The notes under the pieces: model-generated
What the model was told of the DNA's origin: nothing
Databases searched by the model: none
What the model saw: only the letters and a program-made list of their open reading frames with translations
Shown here: one piece after another, positions 1-9,534 of the stretch
How the letters are laid out: the number at the start of each line of letters is the position of its first letter
Numbering within the stretch: position 1 is the stretch's first letter
Assembly (NCBI RefSeq): GCF_018613535.1
Contig: NZ_JAGGQB010000008.1
Span: forward strand, 62,001-126,000
Reading direction: 5' to 3'
Length of the DNA: 64,000 nucleotides
From: Bacillus sp. ISL-51
GTDB lineage: Bacteria > Bacillota > Bacilli > Bacillales > Bacillaceae
Position numbers and translations under genes: made by a program

Positions 1-971
<971 letters not shown>

Positions 972-990
972 AAGATTGGAGTGAAAATGG

Positions 991-2388
991 ATGGCTAAAA
1001 AAATGCCTGAAATTGGTGAATACAAGTATGGTTTTCACGACAAGGACGTTTCCATTTTCCGTTCAGAGCGCGGATTGACAAAAGAAATTGTTGAAGAAAT
1101 TTCTCGCATGAAAGAAGAGCCTCAATGGATGCTTGATTTCCGTCTGAAATCTCTTGAGCATTTCTACAACATGCCGATGCCGCAATGGGGCGGGGATTTA
1201 AACTCGTTGAACTTTGACGAAATTACGTATTACGTAAAGCCGTCTGAGCGTTCAGAGCGTTCTTGGGATGAAGTGCCTGAGGAAATTAAACAGACATTCG
1301 ACAAACTCGGAATTCCTGAAGCTGAGCAAAAATACCTTGCCGGTGTTTCTGCACAGTATGAATCAGAGGTTGTTTACCACAACATGAAAGAAGATCTTGA
1401 AGCACAAGGCATCGTCTTTAAAGACACGGACAGCGCGCTCAAAGAAAATGAAGATATTTTCCGTGAGCACTGGTCGAAGGTCATCCCGCCGACTGACAAT
1501 AAGTTTGCGGCGCTGAACTCAGCAGTATGGTCCGGCGGTTCTTTCATCTATGTACCGAAAGGCGTAAAAGTGGAAACGCCGCTTCAAGCATACTTCCGCA
1601 TCAACTCTGAAAACATGGGCCAATTCGAACGCACATTGATCATCGTTGACGAGGAAGCAAGCGTTCATTACGTAGAGGGCTGTACGGCTCCTGTGTACAC
1701 AACAAACTCGCTTCACAGCGCGGTTGTTGAAATCATCGTCAAAAAAGGCGGCTACTGCCGTTATACGACGATCCAAAACTGGGCGAACAACGTATACAAT
1801 CTTGTAACGAAACGTACGGTTTGTGAAGAAAACGCAACGATGGAATGGGTGGATGGAAACATCGGCTCTAAGCTGACAATGAAATACCCGGCTGTCATCC
1901 TGAAGGGTGAAGGCGCGCGCGGTATGACGCTTTCTATCGCTCTTGCGGGTAAAGGACAGCATCAGGACGCGGGTGCGAAAATGATTCACCTTGCTCCGAA
2001 TACGTCATCCACGATCGTATCAAAATCGATTTCAAAACAAGGCGGAAAAGTAACGTACCGCGGTATCGTCCACTTCGGACGGAAAGCGGAAGGCGCCCGT
2101 TCTAACATCGAGTGCGATACGCTCATTATGGATAACAAATCAACATCAGATACCATTCCTTATAATGAAATCTTAAACGACAACATTTCATTGGAGCACG
2201 AAGCAAAAGTATCAAAAGTATCTGAAGAACAGCTTTTCTACTTGATGAGCCGCGGTATTTCTGAAGAAGAAGCGACAGAAATGATCGTAATGGGCTTCAT
2301 CGAGCCATTCACAAAAGAGCTGCCGATGGAATACGCAGTTGAAATGAACCGTTTGATTAAGTTCGAAATGGAAGGTTCTATCGGTTAA
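991..2388 (+). CDS. sufB: Fe-S cluster assembly scaffold SufB
   Basis: SufB is the core scaffold subunit of the SufBCD complex, on which Fe-S clusters are assembled before transfer to apoproteins. The 465-residue length and the N-terminal [19 protein letters not shown] are typical of Bacillus SufB. The C-terminal half shows the repetitive short-strand pattern of the SufB/SufD beta-helix. The gene follows sufU by 19 bases and has a usable ribosome site (GATTGGAGTG). No rho-independent terminator with a U-run follows directly; instead a long imperfect hairpin begins 8 bases downstream. Confidence 0.98.
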   Translation: MAKKMPEIGEYKYGFHDKDVSIFRSERGLTKEIVEEISRMKEEPQWMLDFRLKSLEHFYNMPMPQWGGDLNSLNFDEITYYVKPSERSERSWDEVPEEIKQTFDKLGIPEAEQKYLAGVSAQYESEVVYHNMKEDLEAQGIVFKDTDSALKENEDIFREHWSKVIPPTDNKFAALNSAVWSGGSFIYVPKGVKVETPLQAYFRINSENMGQFERTLIIVDEEASVHYVEGCTAPVYTTNSLHSAVVEIIVKKGGYCRYTTIQNWANNVYNLVTKRTVCEENATMEWVDGNIGSKLTMKYPAVILKGEGARGMTLSIALAGKGQHQDAGAKMIHLAPNTSSTIVSKSISKQGGKVTYRGIVHFGRKAEGARSNIECDTLIMDNKSTSDTIPYNEILNDNISLEHEAKVSKVSEEQLFYLMSRGISEEEATEMIVMGFIEPFTKELPMEYAVEMNRLIKFEMEGSIG

Positions 2389-2395
2389 ACAACAG

Positions 2396-2470
2396 TGCGT
2401 GGTGCTAATGATTAAACGGATTATCGATTGGTTTCAATACCGAATTGATACCGTTTAATCACCAAGCGCA
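2396..2470. repeat. Long imperfect inverted repeat behind sufB
   Basis: The stretch folds as one long dyad. The outer arms are TGCGTGGTG with CACCAAGCGCA. The inner arms are GATTAAACGG with CCGTTTAATC, and ATCGATT pairs partly with GAATTGAT around a loop of about ten bases. No T-run follows, so it is not a classical terminator. It may stabilise the 3' end of the suf mRNA or mark the edge of an insertion, because the next 700 bases hold no intact gene. Confidence 0.6.
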
Positions 2471-3111
2471 TTACATCCAAGTGTCCGCAGTTTCTTTTAT
2501 ATTCATGGGGCATTAATTCTTTAACGAAGTAACTGTCTAGAAATTATTTATGAGATAACGTAGTCTGAGAACACTTGATTATATTTATATGTCAATTATG
2601 ATATGGGCTAGCCTACCAAATACGAATAGTTCAGCATTGAATCCGTATATCATTTATGCGGATTCTTTTTGTTTATGATTAAGCCTGCTAGTAATAAACC
2701 GTTGTCACTTCTTTGTAATAGTGAATATTTAATCCGTATACCCTTTAAATTATATATAGGCCTTGTAACCATAGCACCAAAAGTAAAGCGCAAAATAAAA
2801 TGCCTCTCACCTAATGAAAGGCCCTTATTTCCTTATACTTTAATTTTGACACATCTCCGACAGTCGGATCATACTTCATATCAATAGCTGATCATAAAAT
2901 GTATCCACTGGCCGATCACATTTTAATTTCATTTTAAACGCCACTCTGTTTAGCTCGGGAATTCCTTATCCCTCATTTAAATAAATTCCTCAATAAGATA
3001 TTCGTTGTTTTTCCGGAAGCGATTCAGCCGTTTCAAGGCATTTACATCCTCTAGAATCCTGGTCAACTGAATCTTATCTTATTGTTGTTCATATAGGTTA
3101 TCCTTTATTGA
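2471..3111. other. Gene-poor stretch with remnant coding sequence
   Basis: No intact gene was found here. A hairpin with a T-run sits at 2639-2670. On the minus strand around 3000-3100 there is a short protein-like open frame of about 34 codons, reading ILEDVNALKRLNRF near its start and ending in a stop, without an upstream start. It looks like the tail of a deleted gene. The region is AT-rich and probably an old insertion or deletion scar. Confidence 0.4.
2639..2670 (+). terminator. Rho-independent terminator
   Basis: GAATCCG pairs with CGGATTC around a 13-base loop and is followed by TTTTTG. It lies about 250 bases behind sufB with no gene between, so it either ends suf read-through or belongs to an unannotated short transcript. 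Confidence 0.6.
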
Positions 3112-3726
3112 TCATTGATCACTTTTATTATTTCGTATTCTCTCATTTCGGGCTTCTCTTTCTTTTCTCTTTTCTTCTTCAAGAAAATCTTCAAAAAGGT
3201 TAAACATTTTTTGAAGTTTAAATGATTCTTCTTTTGCCTTTTCAACATTTTCTTTTAAGTTTTCTATATCTGACTTAAGGACAATTGACATGTAAATTCC
3301 AACTCTAAGAGCTGACAATAACATGTAGAGCAAAGATATAAATAGAATAAAATAGAAACAAATTTTACATGGCTCCTTTAAAGAAGGGAAATTCAAAAGA
3401 GTTAAAAAGATGTATACAAAACTCCCTATAAAGCTTTGTCGTAAATATTTAACCAATATCAGAATATCTTCATCATTAAGATCTGCCATTAAAGAATCAG
3501 GTTTAATTCCAATAAAAAAGCTGAAAATAGCAAAATAAATCCCAATAAGTATTCCTGCTATAGTTAGAAATGCTCCTTCTTTCTCTTCCGAAAAATATTT
3601 AAATATGCCTAGAGTGAGATCTCTATTGAAATACAGTAAACAAATTAAAGCCACAGTTGCAATAGATAAAAAAAACATCATTCCTCGTTTTTCAATAAAT
3701 TTAAATAAACGATCTAAAAAGTGCAT
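3112..3726 (-). CDS. Multi-pass membrane protein with charged C-terminal tail
   Basis: I do not recognise this 204-residue protein. Hydrophobic stretches near residues 15-30, 50-75, 100-115 and 120-145 predict about four membrane helices. The last 50 residues are a strongly charged, probable coiled-coil tail (repeated Glu, Lys and Arg) facing the cytosol. The ATG at 3726 has GAGGAGGT upstream. It is the second gene of a pair with the 309-residue protein upstream (40 bases between them), and both are much richer in AT than the neighbouring core genes, which suggests transfer. A membrane protein paired with a cytosolic protein is a frequent layout for phage-defence modules, but that role is only a hypothesis here. 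Confidence 0.75.
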   Translation of the reverse strand: MHFLDRLFKFIEKRGMMFFLSIATVALICLLYFNRDLTLGIFKYFSEEKEGAFLTIAGILIGIYFAIFSFFIGIKPDSLMADLNDEDILILVKYLRQSFIGSFVYIFLTLLNFPSLKEPCKICFYFILFISLLYMLLSALRVGIYMSIVLKSDIENLKENVEKAKEESFKLQKMFNLFEDFLEEEKRKEREARNERIRNNKSDQ

Positions 3727-3766
3727 AGAAAAGAGACCTCCTCTTAATAAGAACATTTGTTCTTAT

Positions 3767-4696
3767 TTATTTTATCACATCAGAGACTCTTTTGGGAACA
3801 AAAGGATGGTACTTAGTAAAGATTGAGTTGTCAGTATTAGAATATTCTTGTGAAATTTCATTACATATAAACTCCCAATTGCTATTGATATCTACATTAT
3901 TTAGATATAATCCCTTTACACCTACGTTTTTTAAATCAACAGTTTCTGTTTTCCCCGTTTTAGGACTTAAATATTTAATCTTAACAGTTTCAAAAAGTTC
4001 GCTATCTAATTCCAGTAATTCTAACAAGGACAATAAGTTGTTTTTATCAAAACCATTTCCCTTTCTTCCCTTACTAAAAGTAAGGGTAGCCTTATTGGCT
4101 CCAAACTCACTATGGGTTGTTACTGTATTTCTAATTATCTTGAAAAATAAGCTTTCGGGCTCGTTAGACTTTGAAATGAAATGTCTCGTTTTCCCCGCAA
4201 TATCTAACTTTATCTCAAGATTTTTAATATCCTTAGAAGCTGATATATCTTCCCAGCCAAGTTTACTTTCAATCGGTACAAATTCTACTTCCCAAATGTT
4301 AGCGTCATCTTTATACAAAAAACTTGTTAAATAATCTGATATAGCATTTATTCTTGGTCCATAATGATTGTACTCTATAATTGCTAATCTAGATTCAGGA
4401 ATAAAGATCGCTGAGCTCATTTCTAATACATCTCTTTTTATCAGTTCAACAATGTCAGTACCCTTGTCTGTTTCATAAGGTTTTTTATTTCTATATTTAC
4501 CGAAACCAATTTTTCTTATTCTTGATTTGGCTTCTGGTATCATGCCGAGACTGGTATAATCATCTCTATTAATCCGTTTTAACTTTTTTTCCGGTTTTAA
4601 GGTTACGATTTTATCTAAAAGGTCGTCAAAGACTATATCTGTTTTCTTTCCATTAAATGATACGAAACAGTTGTATAAATATGCTTGTTTTTCCAC
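3767..4696 (-). CDS. Unknown cytosolic protein, first gene of an accessory pair
   Basis: The protein has 309 residues, no signal peptide and no membrane segment. It starts VEKQAYLYNCFVSFNGKK, with a GTG start preceded by GAGGTGAT. The family is not certain: the N-terminal layout recalls proteins filed under domains of unknown function such as DUF6731, which I cannot verify. A Lys/Arg-rich stretch lies near residues 33-75. It shares a transcript with the membrane protein that follows, and the pair sits alone between suf and frl genes with low GC content. The gene probably arrived horizontally. A host-defence or stress role is possible but not shown by any catalytic motif I can see. Confidence 0.75.
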   Translation of the reverse strand: MEKQAYLYNCFVSFNGKKTDIVFDDLLDKIVTLKPEKKLKRINRDDYTSLGMIPEAKSRIRKIGFGKYRNKKPYETDKGTDIVELIKRDVLEMSSAIFIPESRLAIIEYNHYGPRINAISDYLTSFLYKDDANIWEVEFVPIESKLGWEDISASKDIKNLEIKLDIAGKTRHFISKSNEPESLFFKIIRNTVTTHSEFGANKATLTFSKGRKGNGFDKNNLLSLLELLELDSELFETVKIKYLSPKTGKTETVDLKNVGVKGLYLNNVDINSNWEFICNEISQEYSNTDNSIFTKYHPFVPKRVSDVIK

Positions 4697-5065
4697 ATGA
4701 TCACCTCGTTAAATTTTCTTAATCCTTGTTTTCATAGGCATTTTCTTTCAGAATTATACATCATTTTCGGAATTTATAGAAATATATAGAAAACTGTCGT
4801 GATTAATTATTCAAATTGAATTGTTTTAGATCGAAAACAAGATGTTGTTTCCTCTTTATTTATTGCGTCACTTATGGACCAGACAGCATTAATTAAGAAA
4901 TAGCTTTTTAGTATGATTCACCCCTTGTTTAAAACGAATTTTTAATGTTAATACAAATAAGGGGGTGTGGTGTGCAGAAATGTCTGTAATTCCAAGTTTG
5001 ATACTAAAACATCATTTAATTTTAAAAACTTTTTGATCTCTTATGTATTATAGTTTTGTATTCTA
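4697..5065. other. Intergenic region with promoter of the accessory pair
   Basis: There is no gene in these 369 bases. On the minus strand a TATAAT box lies at 4753-4758, about 57 bases before the start of the 309-residue gene; its -35 region is weak. The rest is AT-rich without clear structure. Confidence 0.4.
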
Positions 5066-5530
5066 TTAATATACGGATAGTTCTGTTCTCATACCATTCT
5101 CATCAGTGATATACGCCACGTCCGTAAACCCGCACTGTTTCGCATGTTCATAAAGCAATTCCAGCATGTGTTTATCCTTGCAATACAAAGTGGCGTAAGA
5201 GCAGTCAGCAATTAAAAGCACAAGCTCGCAGGGACTCTTTATAAAATCCTCGTATGTATGAATTTCTGAAAATCGCCCTTTTGGAAAAGCCTTCAAATCA
5301 GCAAAAATCATATAATAATGATGAGCCTCCAGCTTTTTTTTCAATTCAATTCCTTCAATGACCTGTTGATTTTCAGGGAAGAGGTCTTCATCTAATTGGC
5401 CGCTGTCAGTGATATAAGCCTCACCGTTACCAATGAACCAGGTAAAAGCGGAAGCAGGAAACGGTTTTAATATGTGTGCCGCAAAATTGCCATATTCATT
5501 AGGGATTTCAAACGTAATGCCTCGTTTCAA
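5066..5530 (-). CDS. DUF2691 family protein
   Basis: The 154-residue cytosolic protein starts LKRGITFEIPNEYGNF and matches the DUF2691 family of short Bacillus proteins from memory of its N-terminal motif. The function of the family is unknown. I chose the TTG at 5530, preceded by AGAGGCGGT, rather than the upstream frame, because the conserved sequence begins exactly there. It is convergent with the accessory pair side and divergent from the decayed methyltransferase. Confidence 0.75.
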   Translation of the reverse strand: MKRGITFEIPNEYGNFAAHILKPFPASAFTWFIGNGEAYITDSGQLDEDLFPENQQVIEGIELKKKLEAHHYYMIFADLKAFPKGRFSEIHTYEDFIKSPCELVLLIADCSYATLYCKDKHMLELLYEHAKQCGFTDVAYITDENGMRTELSVY

Positions 5531-5603
5531 ATGACCGCCTCTCTTTTCTTTATGATTGTAATGATATGGTATAATAGCTGGATAAAAAATGAAAGGGCTA
5601 AAC

Positions 5604-6252
5604 ATGATGACAACACGATATGGCGTCGACGCACCGTATGCGGCATTTGGTTTTGTGTTTCTGCGCTTATGTATGCTGCCGGCACTTGGGGCGGCTTCAT
5701 TCCTCCTTTTTGGGGCTGGCTGACGGGTGTTTTATTTTTGCTGCTCAGCCTGTGGATGCTGTTTTATTCAACGGTCATTAAAATATCGCATCGTCATCGG
5801 CTTCTTAAGCTTTCCGTATTACAGCCGGGACAGAAGGTGCTTGATGTCGGGACAGGGCGGGGGCTTTTGGCGATTGCCGCGGCTCAGAAAGGGGCGGCTG
5901 TCTCAGCGATCGACAAGTGGTCGGGCTGGGATCTTGGCGGGAACGGGAGATAAGCGTTTGAAACAAACAGGCGAGCTGAAGGTGCTCCGGAGATTGATCT
6001 ATGTGACGGATTGGCATAAGACATGCCGTTTCCCGATAACACGTTTGACCTTGTCATTTCTCATTTCGTCGTTCATAACATTTCAGGCAAAAAAGAGCAG
6101 GAGCGCTGAAGCCCGAAAGCACACTTGCTGTCTCAGATATCAAATACACCTCCAATACAGAGAGCTTCTTTCAGAAAAAAAGCTTTCAGACACGAACTTA
6201 TTCTTTTTATTATACATTTCCGTTTTCTATAATAATCATTGCGAATCGGCCT
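5604..6252 (+). pseudogene. Decayed class I SAM-dependent methyltransferase
   Basis: Fragments of one methyltransferase are spread over all three forward frames. The start MMTTRYGVDAPYAAFGF is in one frame and stops near 5721. Membrane-like sequence and the SAM-binding motif VLDVGTGRG continue in a second frame to 5953. MPFPDNTFDLVISHFVVHNI and the C-terminal STLAVSDIKYTSNTESFF are in further frames to 6252. At least three frameshifts or small deletions are needed to rebuild the protein, so the gene is dead. Intact relatives are membrane-anchored methyltransferases of about 250 residues. Confidence 0.8.
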
Positions 6253-6318
6253 GATTAGGAACGGGGCGCTTGATTTGTTAAAATAAATAAGATAAAACAG
6301 ATAGAAAAGGTGTTATAC

Positions 6319-7434
6319 ATGAACTCTTACATCATCATCGGGGCCGGTATTCTCGGCGCGTCGACGGCTTACCATCTCGCAAAGGCCGGAGCTGAGGTAA
6401 CGGTTATTGACCGGAAGCAGCCCGGGCAGGCTACTGACGCGGCGGCGGGAATCGTGTGTCCGTGGCTGTCACAGCGCCGCAATAAGGCGTGGTATGCGCT
6501 TGCAAAGGGCGGCGCCCGATATTATGAACAATTAATCAAACAGCTTGAGGCTGACGGAGAAACCGATACCGGATACAAAAAAGTCGGAGCCGTCAGTCTG
6601 CATACTGATGAAAAAAAGCTTGATCAGATGGAGGAAAGAGCCTATAAGAGAAGAGAGGATGCCCCTGAAATCGGGGACATTACAAGATTATCTCCTGCAG
6701 AAACGAAGGCCTTGTTTCCTCCGCTGTCGGGTGAGTACGGGGCGGTCCATATCAGCGGCGCTGCCCGGGTAAACGGGAGGGCGCTTCGTGAGGCGCTGAT
6801 GAACGCCGCGGTCAAACACGGCGCGTCTGTTCATAATGAAGAGGCCGCATTGCTGTCAGATCATCATACCGTGATCGGCGTGAAAACCGCGGAACGCACG
6901 CTGTACGCCGATCAGATTATTGTCACGGCCGGCGCATGGGCGAAGGAGCTGCTTGAGCCGCTCGGCATCCGTTTTTCAGTATCCTATCAAAAAGCGCAAA
7001 TCGTTCATTTGGAGCTTCCGGGAGAGGAAACAGGCAGCTGGCCCGTCGTCATGCCGCCGAACGACCAGTACATTCTCGCGTTTGAAAACGGCCGGGTTGT
7101 GGCCGGCGCCACGCATGAAAATGATGCCGGCATGGATTTGCGGGTAACGGCAGGCGGTCTCCGCGAGATTTTTGAGAAAGCTTTGACCGTGGCACCTGGA
7201 CTTTCAGACAGCACAATGCTTGAAGCAAGAGTCGGGTTCAGGCCGTTTACGCCCGGATTTCTCCCTGTCATCGGCACGCTGCCGAGTGTCAGCGGCCTTT
7301 TGATTGCCAATGGGCTCGGTGCATCAGGATTGACCAGCGGACCGTATCTCGGGGCCGAATTGGCGAAACTCGCACTCGGGCAGCAGACAGAAATTGACCT
7401 GGGCCTCTACGATCCTGCGGGCGCGCTTGAATGA
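6319..7434 (+). CDS. yurR: FAD-dependent amino-acid oxidase-like protein YurR
   Basis: This 371-residue flavoprotein belongs to the DadA/GlyOx (DAO) family, which oxidises amino acids or secondary amines. The N-terminus has the dinucleotide-binding GAGILGASTAYHLAKAG followed by an acidic beta-strand end (TVIDR). The C-terminus has the conserved RPFTPGFLPVIG and the second FAD contact NGLGASGLTSGPYLG. The ATG at 6319 follows AAAAGGTG; a GTG nine bases upstream is the alternative. It lies upstream of yurQ as in B. subtilis. The substrate is unknown. Confidence 0.88.
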   Translation: MNSYIIIGAGILGASTAYHLAKAGAEVTVIDRKQPGQATDAAAGIVCPWLSQRRNKAWYALAKGGARYYEQLIKQLEADGETDTGYKKVGAVSLHTDEKKLDQMEERAYKRREDAPEIGDITRLSPAETKALFPPLSGEYGAVHISGAARVNGRALREALMNAAVKHGASVHNEEAALLSDHHTVIGVKTAERTLYADQIIVTAGAWAKELLEPLGIRFSVSYQKAQIVHLELPGEETGSWPVVMPPNDQYILAFENGRVVAGATHENDAGMDLRVTAGGLREIFEKALTVAPGLSDSTMLEARVGFRPFTPGFLPVIGTLPSVSGLLIANGLGASGLTSGPYLGAELAKLALGQQTEIDLGLYDPAGALE

Positions 7435-7500
7435 AAGATAGCTTTTCGTGTCTTTTTATGTTAGGATGGAGCTTTAATGAATAAGAGGACGTGACCCATT

Positions 7501-7875
7501 TTGATAAAAATAAACCTACCTGCTCCTGACGTAACCATTACAGAACGGCAGCAGTCACCGTCGGAAAATGAACCGGCGATTAAAGCGATTTACGGCTTCA
7601 TTGATTTTCACCAAATTCCGAGAGACAAAGGCGGCATATTTATGTTTTATAACATTCATGATGAGCTGCTGTTTGTCGGGAAAGCCAGGAAATTAAGACA
7701 AAGAATCAAAAAGCATTTTGAAGACAATGTGTCGCCTGTTAAAAATCACAGAGACGAAGTGTATAAAATTGAAGTATGTGTCGTAAATGATCCGATGGAA
7801 AGGGATATTTACGAAACGTACGCAATCAATACCCTTCAGTCGAAATACAACATTGAGAAAGTATTTTATAAATAA
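7501..7875 (+). CDS. yurQ: GIY-YIG nuclease-domain protein YurQ
   Basis: The 124-residue protein is a stand-alone GIY-YIG domain like the N-terminal part of UvrC. The core reads GGIFMFYNI followed by LLFVGKARKLRQRI, with the catalytic Arg and, further on, the Glu in RDIYETYAI. Stand-alone versions are common in Bacillus, but their target is not known. The TTG start at 7501 has AGAGGACGTG upstream. A strong terminator follows. Confidence 0.85.
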   Translation: MIKINLPAPDVTITERQQSPSENEPAIKAIYGFIDFHQIPRDKGGIFMFYNIHDELLFVGKARKLRQRIKKHFEDNVSPVKNHRDEVYKIEVCVVNDPMERDIYETYAINTLQSKYNIEKVFYK

Positions 7876-7876
7876 G

Positions 7877-7910
7877 CAAAACCGGAGCCTTTTAAGCTCC
7901 GGTTTTATTT
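7877..7910. terminator. Bidirectional terminator behind yurQ
   Basis: AAAACCGGAGC pairs with GCTCCGGTTTT and is followed by ATTT. It separates yurQ from the convergent DUF1648 pseudogene. Confidence 0.9.
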
Positions 7911-8186
7911 ATGCCTGCAGCGCCAGCCACATCACCGCAATGTGGACGATCAGGAGGCAATAGACGACTAGGAAAAACTGGACATATCGTTTCTGATAAA
8001 CATACAAACGATCATCAGCACAGGAAAAACAAGTACGCCGATCGTCTTATTAATCGCAATGTTGGGGCGATTTGTCACGTCGTAATGAATGGCCATATCT
8101 GCAGGAAGAAACGGATAGAAAACAATCGACAGAATAAATGCCAGAATCACCGTTCCCCACAGCACTTTATCATTCATCAAAAACAT
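7909..8186 (-). pseudogene. Frameshifted DUF1648 membrane protein
   Basis: The first 72 codons encode a membrane segment (WGTVILAFILSIVFYPFL) and the DUF1648 signature (PADMAIHYDVTNRPN), then stop at 7968. Shifting frame near 7990 restores a natural continuation, YQKRYVQFFLVVYCLLIVHI, ending in WLALQA and a stop at 7909. A single-base frameshift explains the break; the full protein would be about 90 residues. Either the gene is inactive or the base call is wrong. Confidence 0.75.
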
Positions 8187-8221
8187 ATGAACACTCCTTT
8201 ATTTTTACATATAAAAGTATA

Positions 8222-8371
8222 TTAGTCCGAAAAAATTTCTTAATATTTCACCTGATCGTTTTAGCCGCAGCGGCCATCATTTTGACAGTGGCCAGCGTAG
8301 ATGAGGACTCTGATTTAGGAAAAGAGCAGCTCATCGCCAATGTCGTTGACAGAATTAACGCGCAGCATTAA
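8222..8371 (+). CDS. Possible small membrane or exported peptide
   Basis: The open frame ends with the sequence IFHLIVLAAAAIILTVASV followed by a polar tail DEDSDLGKEQ. This is a plausible single-pass membrane or signal-like segment of about 45 to 50 residues. A start codon with a ribosome site is not evident (candidates are GTG and TTG codons around 8222-8235), so it may be the rest of a longer gene. The alternative is chance coding. Confidence 0.3.
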   Translation, partial: LVRKNFLIFHLIVLAAAAIILTVASVDEDSDLGKEQLIANVVDRINAQH

Positions 8372-8383
8372 AGCTCATGGGAG

Positions 8384-8416
8384 AAACGCTAAGGAAACGC
8401 GCCTTAGCGTTTTTTT
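8384..8416. terminator. Terminator of the MerR regulator gene region
   Basis: AAACGCTAAGG pairs with CCTTAGCGTTT and is followed by TTTT. It overlaps the stop codon of the minus-strand MerR gene and can serve both directions. Confidence 0.85.
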
Positions 8417-9330
8417 AATTGCAACGCCTGTTTTAAATACGCTTCTGAATCAAATCCGAGTGCCTCGTCCGCTTCTTTTTTGATTTCAAGCTGATATTGC
8501 ACATACTTGTCATATTTTGGGCTCAATTTCTGGAGGAGATTGCTGAAAGGCGACCCTTCCTTCATCGCCGGTAAATCAGAAGCTGTTTCCCCGAGCTTGA
8601 TTAGGTTTTCTCTGTATTCGTCATCTGTCTGCACTCTCTTAACAAGCTGGATAAGGGTGTTTTTATGGGTTTCCCAAGTTGCGGGATCTTTCTGCAATAT
8701 CAGCTTAATAAATTGGTCGTGCTGGGCTTTGTATTGCTGAAGCTGTGCCGGATCCTCCTGTCCGAGCTGCTGCATCATCGGATGTGCCGCCGGGACTTCT
8801 TCCATATCATCCAATACTTTGATCAGTTCTGCCCAATTCTCTTTTTTCTCATCTAAATCAATGGCAAAGTCAAAGAATGGTTCAAACAGCGCCGCGATAA
8901 ATTCTCCGAACTCTCCCGGGAACAGCTTTTTCAGCTGAAGGCCCATATACTTCGGTTCATCGATTTTCACTTCTCCGATATCATGTAAAATCGAATCGAC
9001 ATTTTCTGAATCCTTCACCCGTTTGATCAGCATCTCCGTTAATTTCCGTTCCTGCTCCAGCTCTTCAATTTGCAGGCTGAGCTTTTGATGCTGCTGCTGT
9101 AAAATATCATGTAAGCTGCTGCCCTCTAATAAGAATGCTTTAATGTCGCTGACAGACAGCGCCAGCATTCTGAGGGCGGCAATCATTTTCAGTGTATTGA
9201 CATCCTGATCCGAGTATTCCCGGTAGCCGTTGTCAGGATTTTTGCTGACCGTAATCAGCCCTTCCTGTTCATAATATTTGATGGCTTTTTTCGTGAGGCC
9301 CGTCTGACGGGCTGCTTCTTTTATATTCAT
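8404..9330 (-). CDS. MerR-family transcriptional regulator
   Basis: The 308-residue protein has an N-terminal MerR winged helix: MNIKEAARQTGLTKKAIKYY, then NPDNGYREYSDQDVNTL. A coiled-coil dimerisation helix rich in Gln, Glu and Leu follows (about residues 80-110). The remaining 190 residues form an effector domain of unknown ligand. It lacks the metal-binding Cys set of MerR/CueR. It is divergent from frlB and shares a 200-base upstream region with it, but a link to fructosamine metabolism is not evident. The start ATG has AAGGAGTGAT upstream. Confidence 0.85.
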   Translation of the reverse strand: MNIKEAARQTGLTKKAIKYYEQEGLITVSKNPDNGYREYSDQDVNTLKMIAALRMLALSVSDIKAFLLEGSSLHDILQQQHQKLSLQIEELEQERKLTEMLIKRVKDSENVDSILHDIGEVKIDEPKYMGLQLKKLFPGEFGEFIAALFEPFFDFAIDLDEKKENWAELIKVLDDMEEVPAAHPMMQQLGQEDPAQLQQYKAQHDQFIKLILQKDPATWETHKNTLIQLVKRVQTDDEYRENLIKLGETASDLPAMKEGSPFSNLLQKLSPKYDKYVQYQLEIKKEADEALGFDSEAYLKQALQLKKR

Positions 9331-9449
9331 TTTGCATCACTCCTTGCTTCCCATTCTAAACGTGTCTCTAAGGGTCAGGTCAAGAGAGTGCGGGAAAGTA
9401 AACTGAGTCTGTTTTCTCTATCATATTTTAGAAATTTCAGAAAATAATA

Positions 9450-9510
9450 TTGACAACACTCCCGTTATGAGATTAATATAACGTTATATAATGTTATATA
9501 ACGTTATATA
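9450..9510 (+). promoter_or_regulatory. frlB promoter with tandem FrlR-type operator
   Basis: A sigma-A promoter is visible: TTGACA at 9450-9455, 17 bases, TTAATA at 9473-9478. It is followed by three tandem 10-base units (ACGTTATATA, ATGTTATATA, ACGTTATATA) at 9481-9510, each containing the near-palindromic core AACGTTATA. The same core lies in a 20-base palindrome upstream of frlR, so these are the likely binding sites of the GntR repressor FrlR. Confidence 0.7.
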
Positions 9511-9534
9511 ATAAAATACTGAGGAGTGAAGGAT

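Noticed and set aside
2669-2887. Plus-strand frame of 72 codons behind sufB
   Set aside because: Begins inside a terminator T-run, has no ribosome site and no recognisable sequence.
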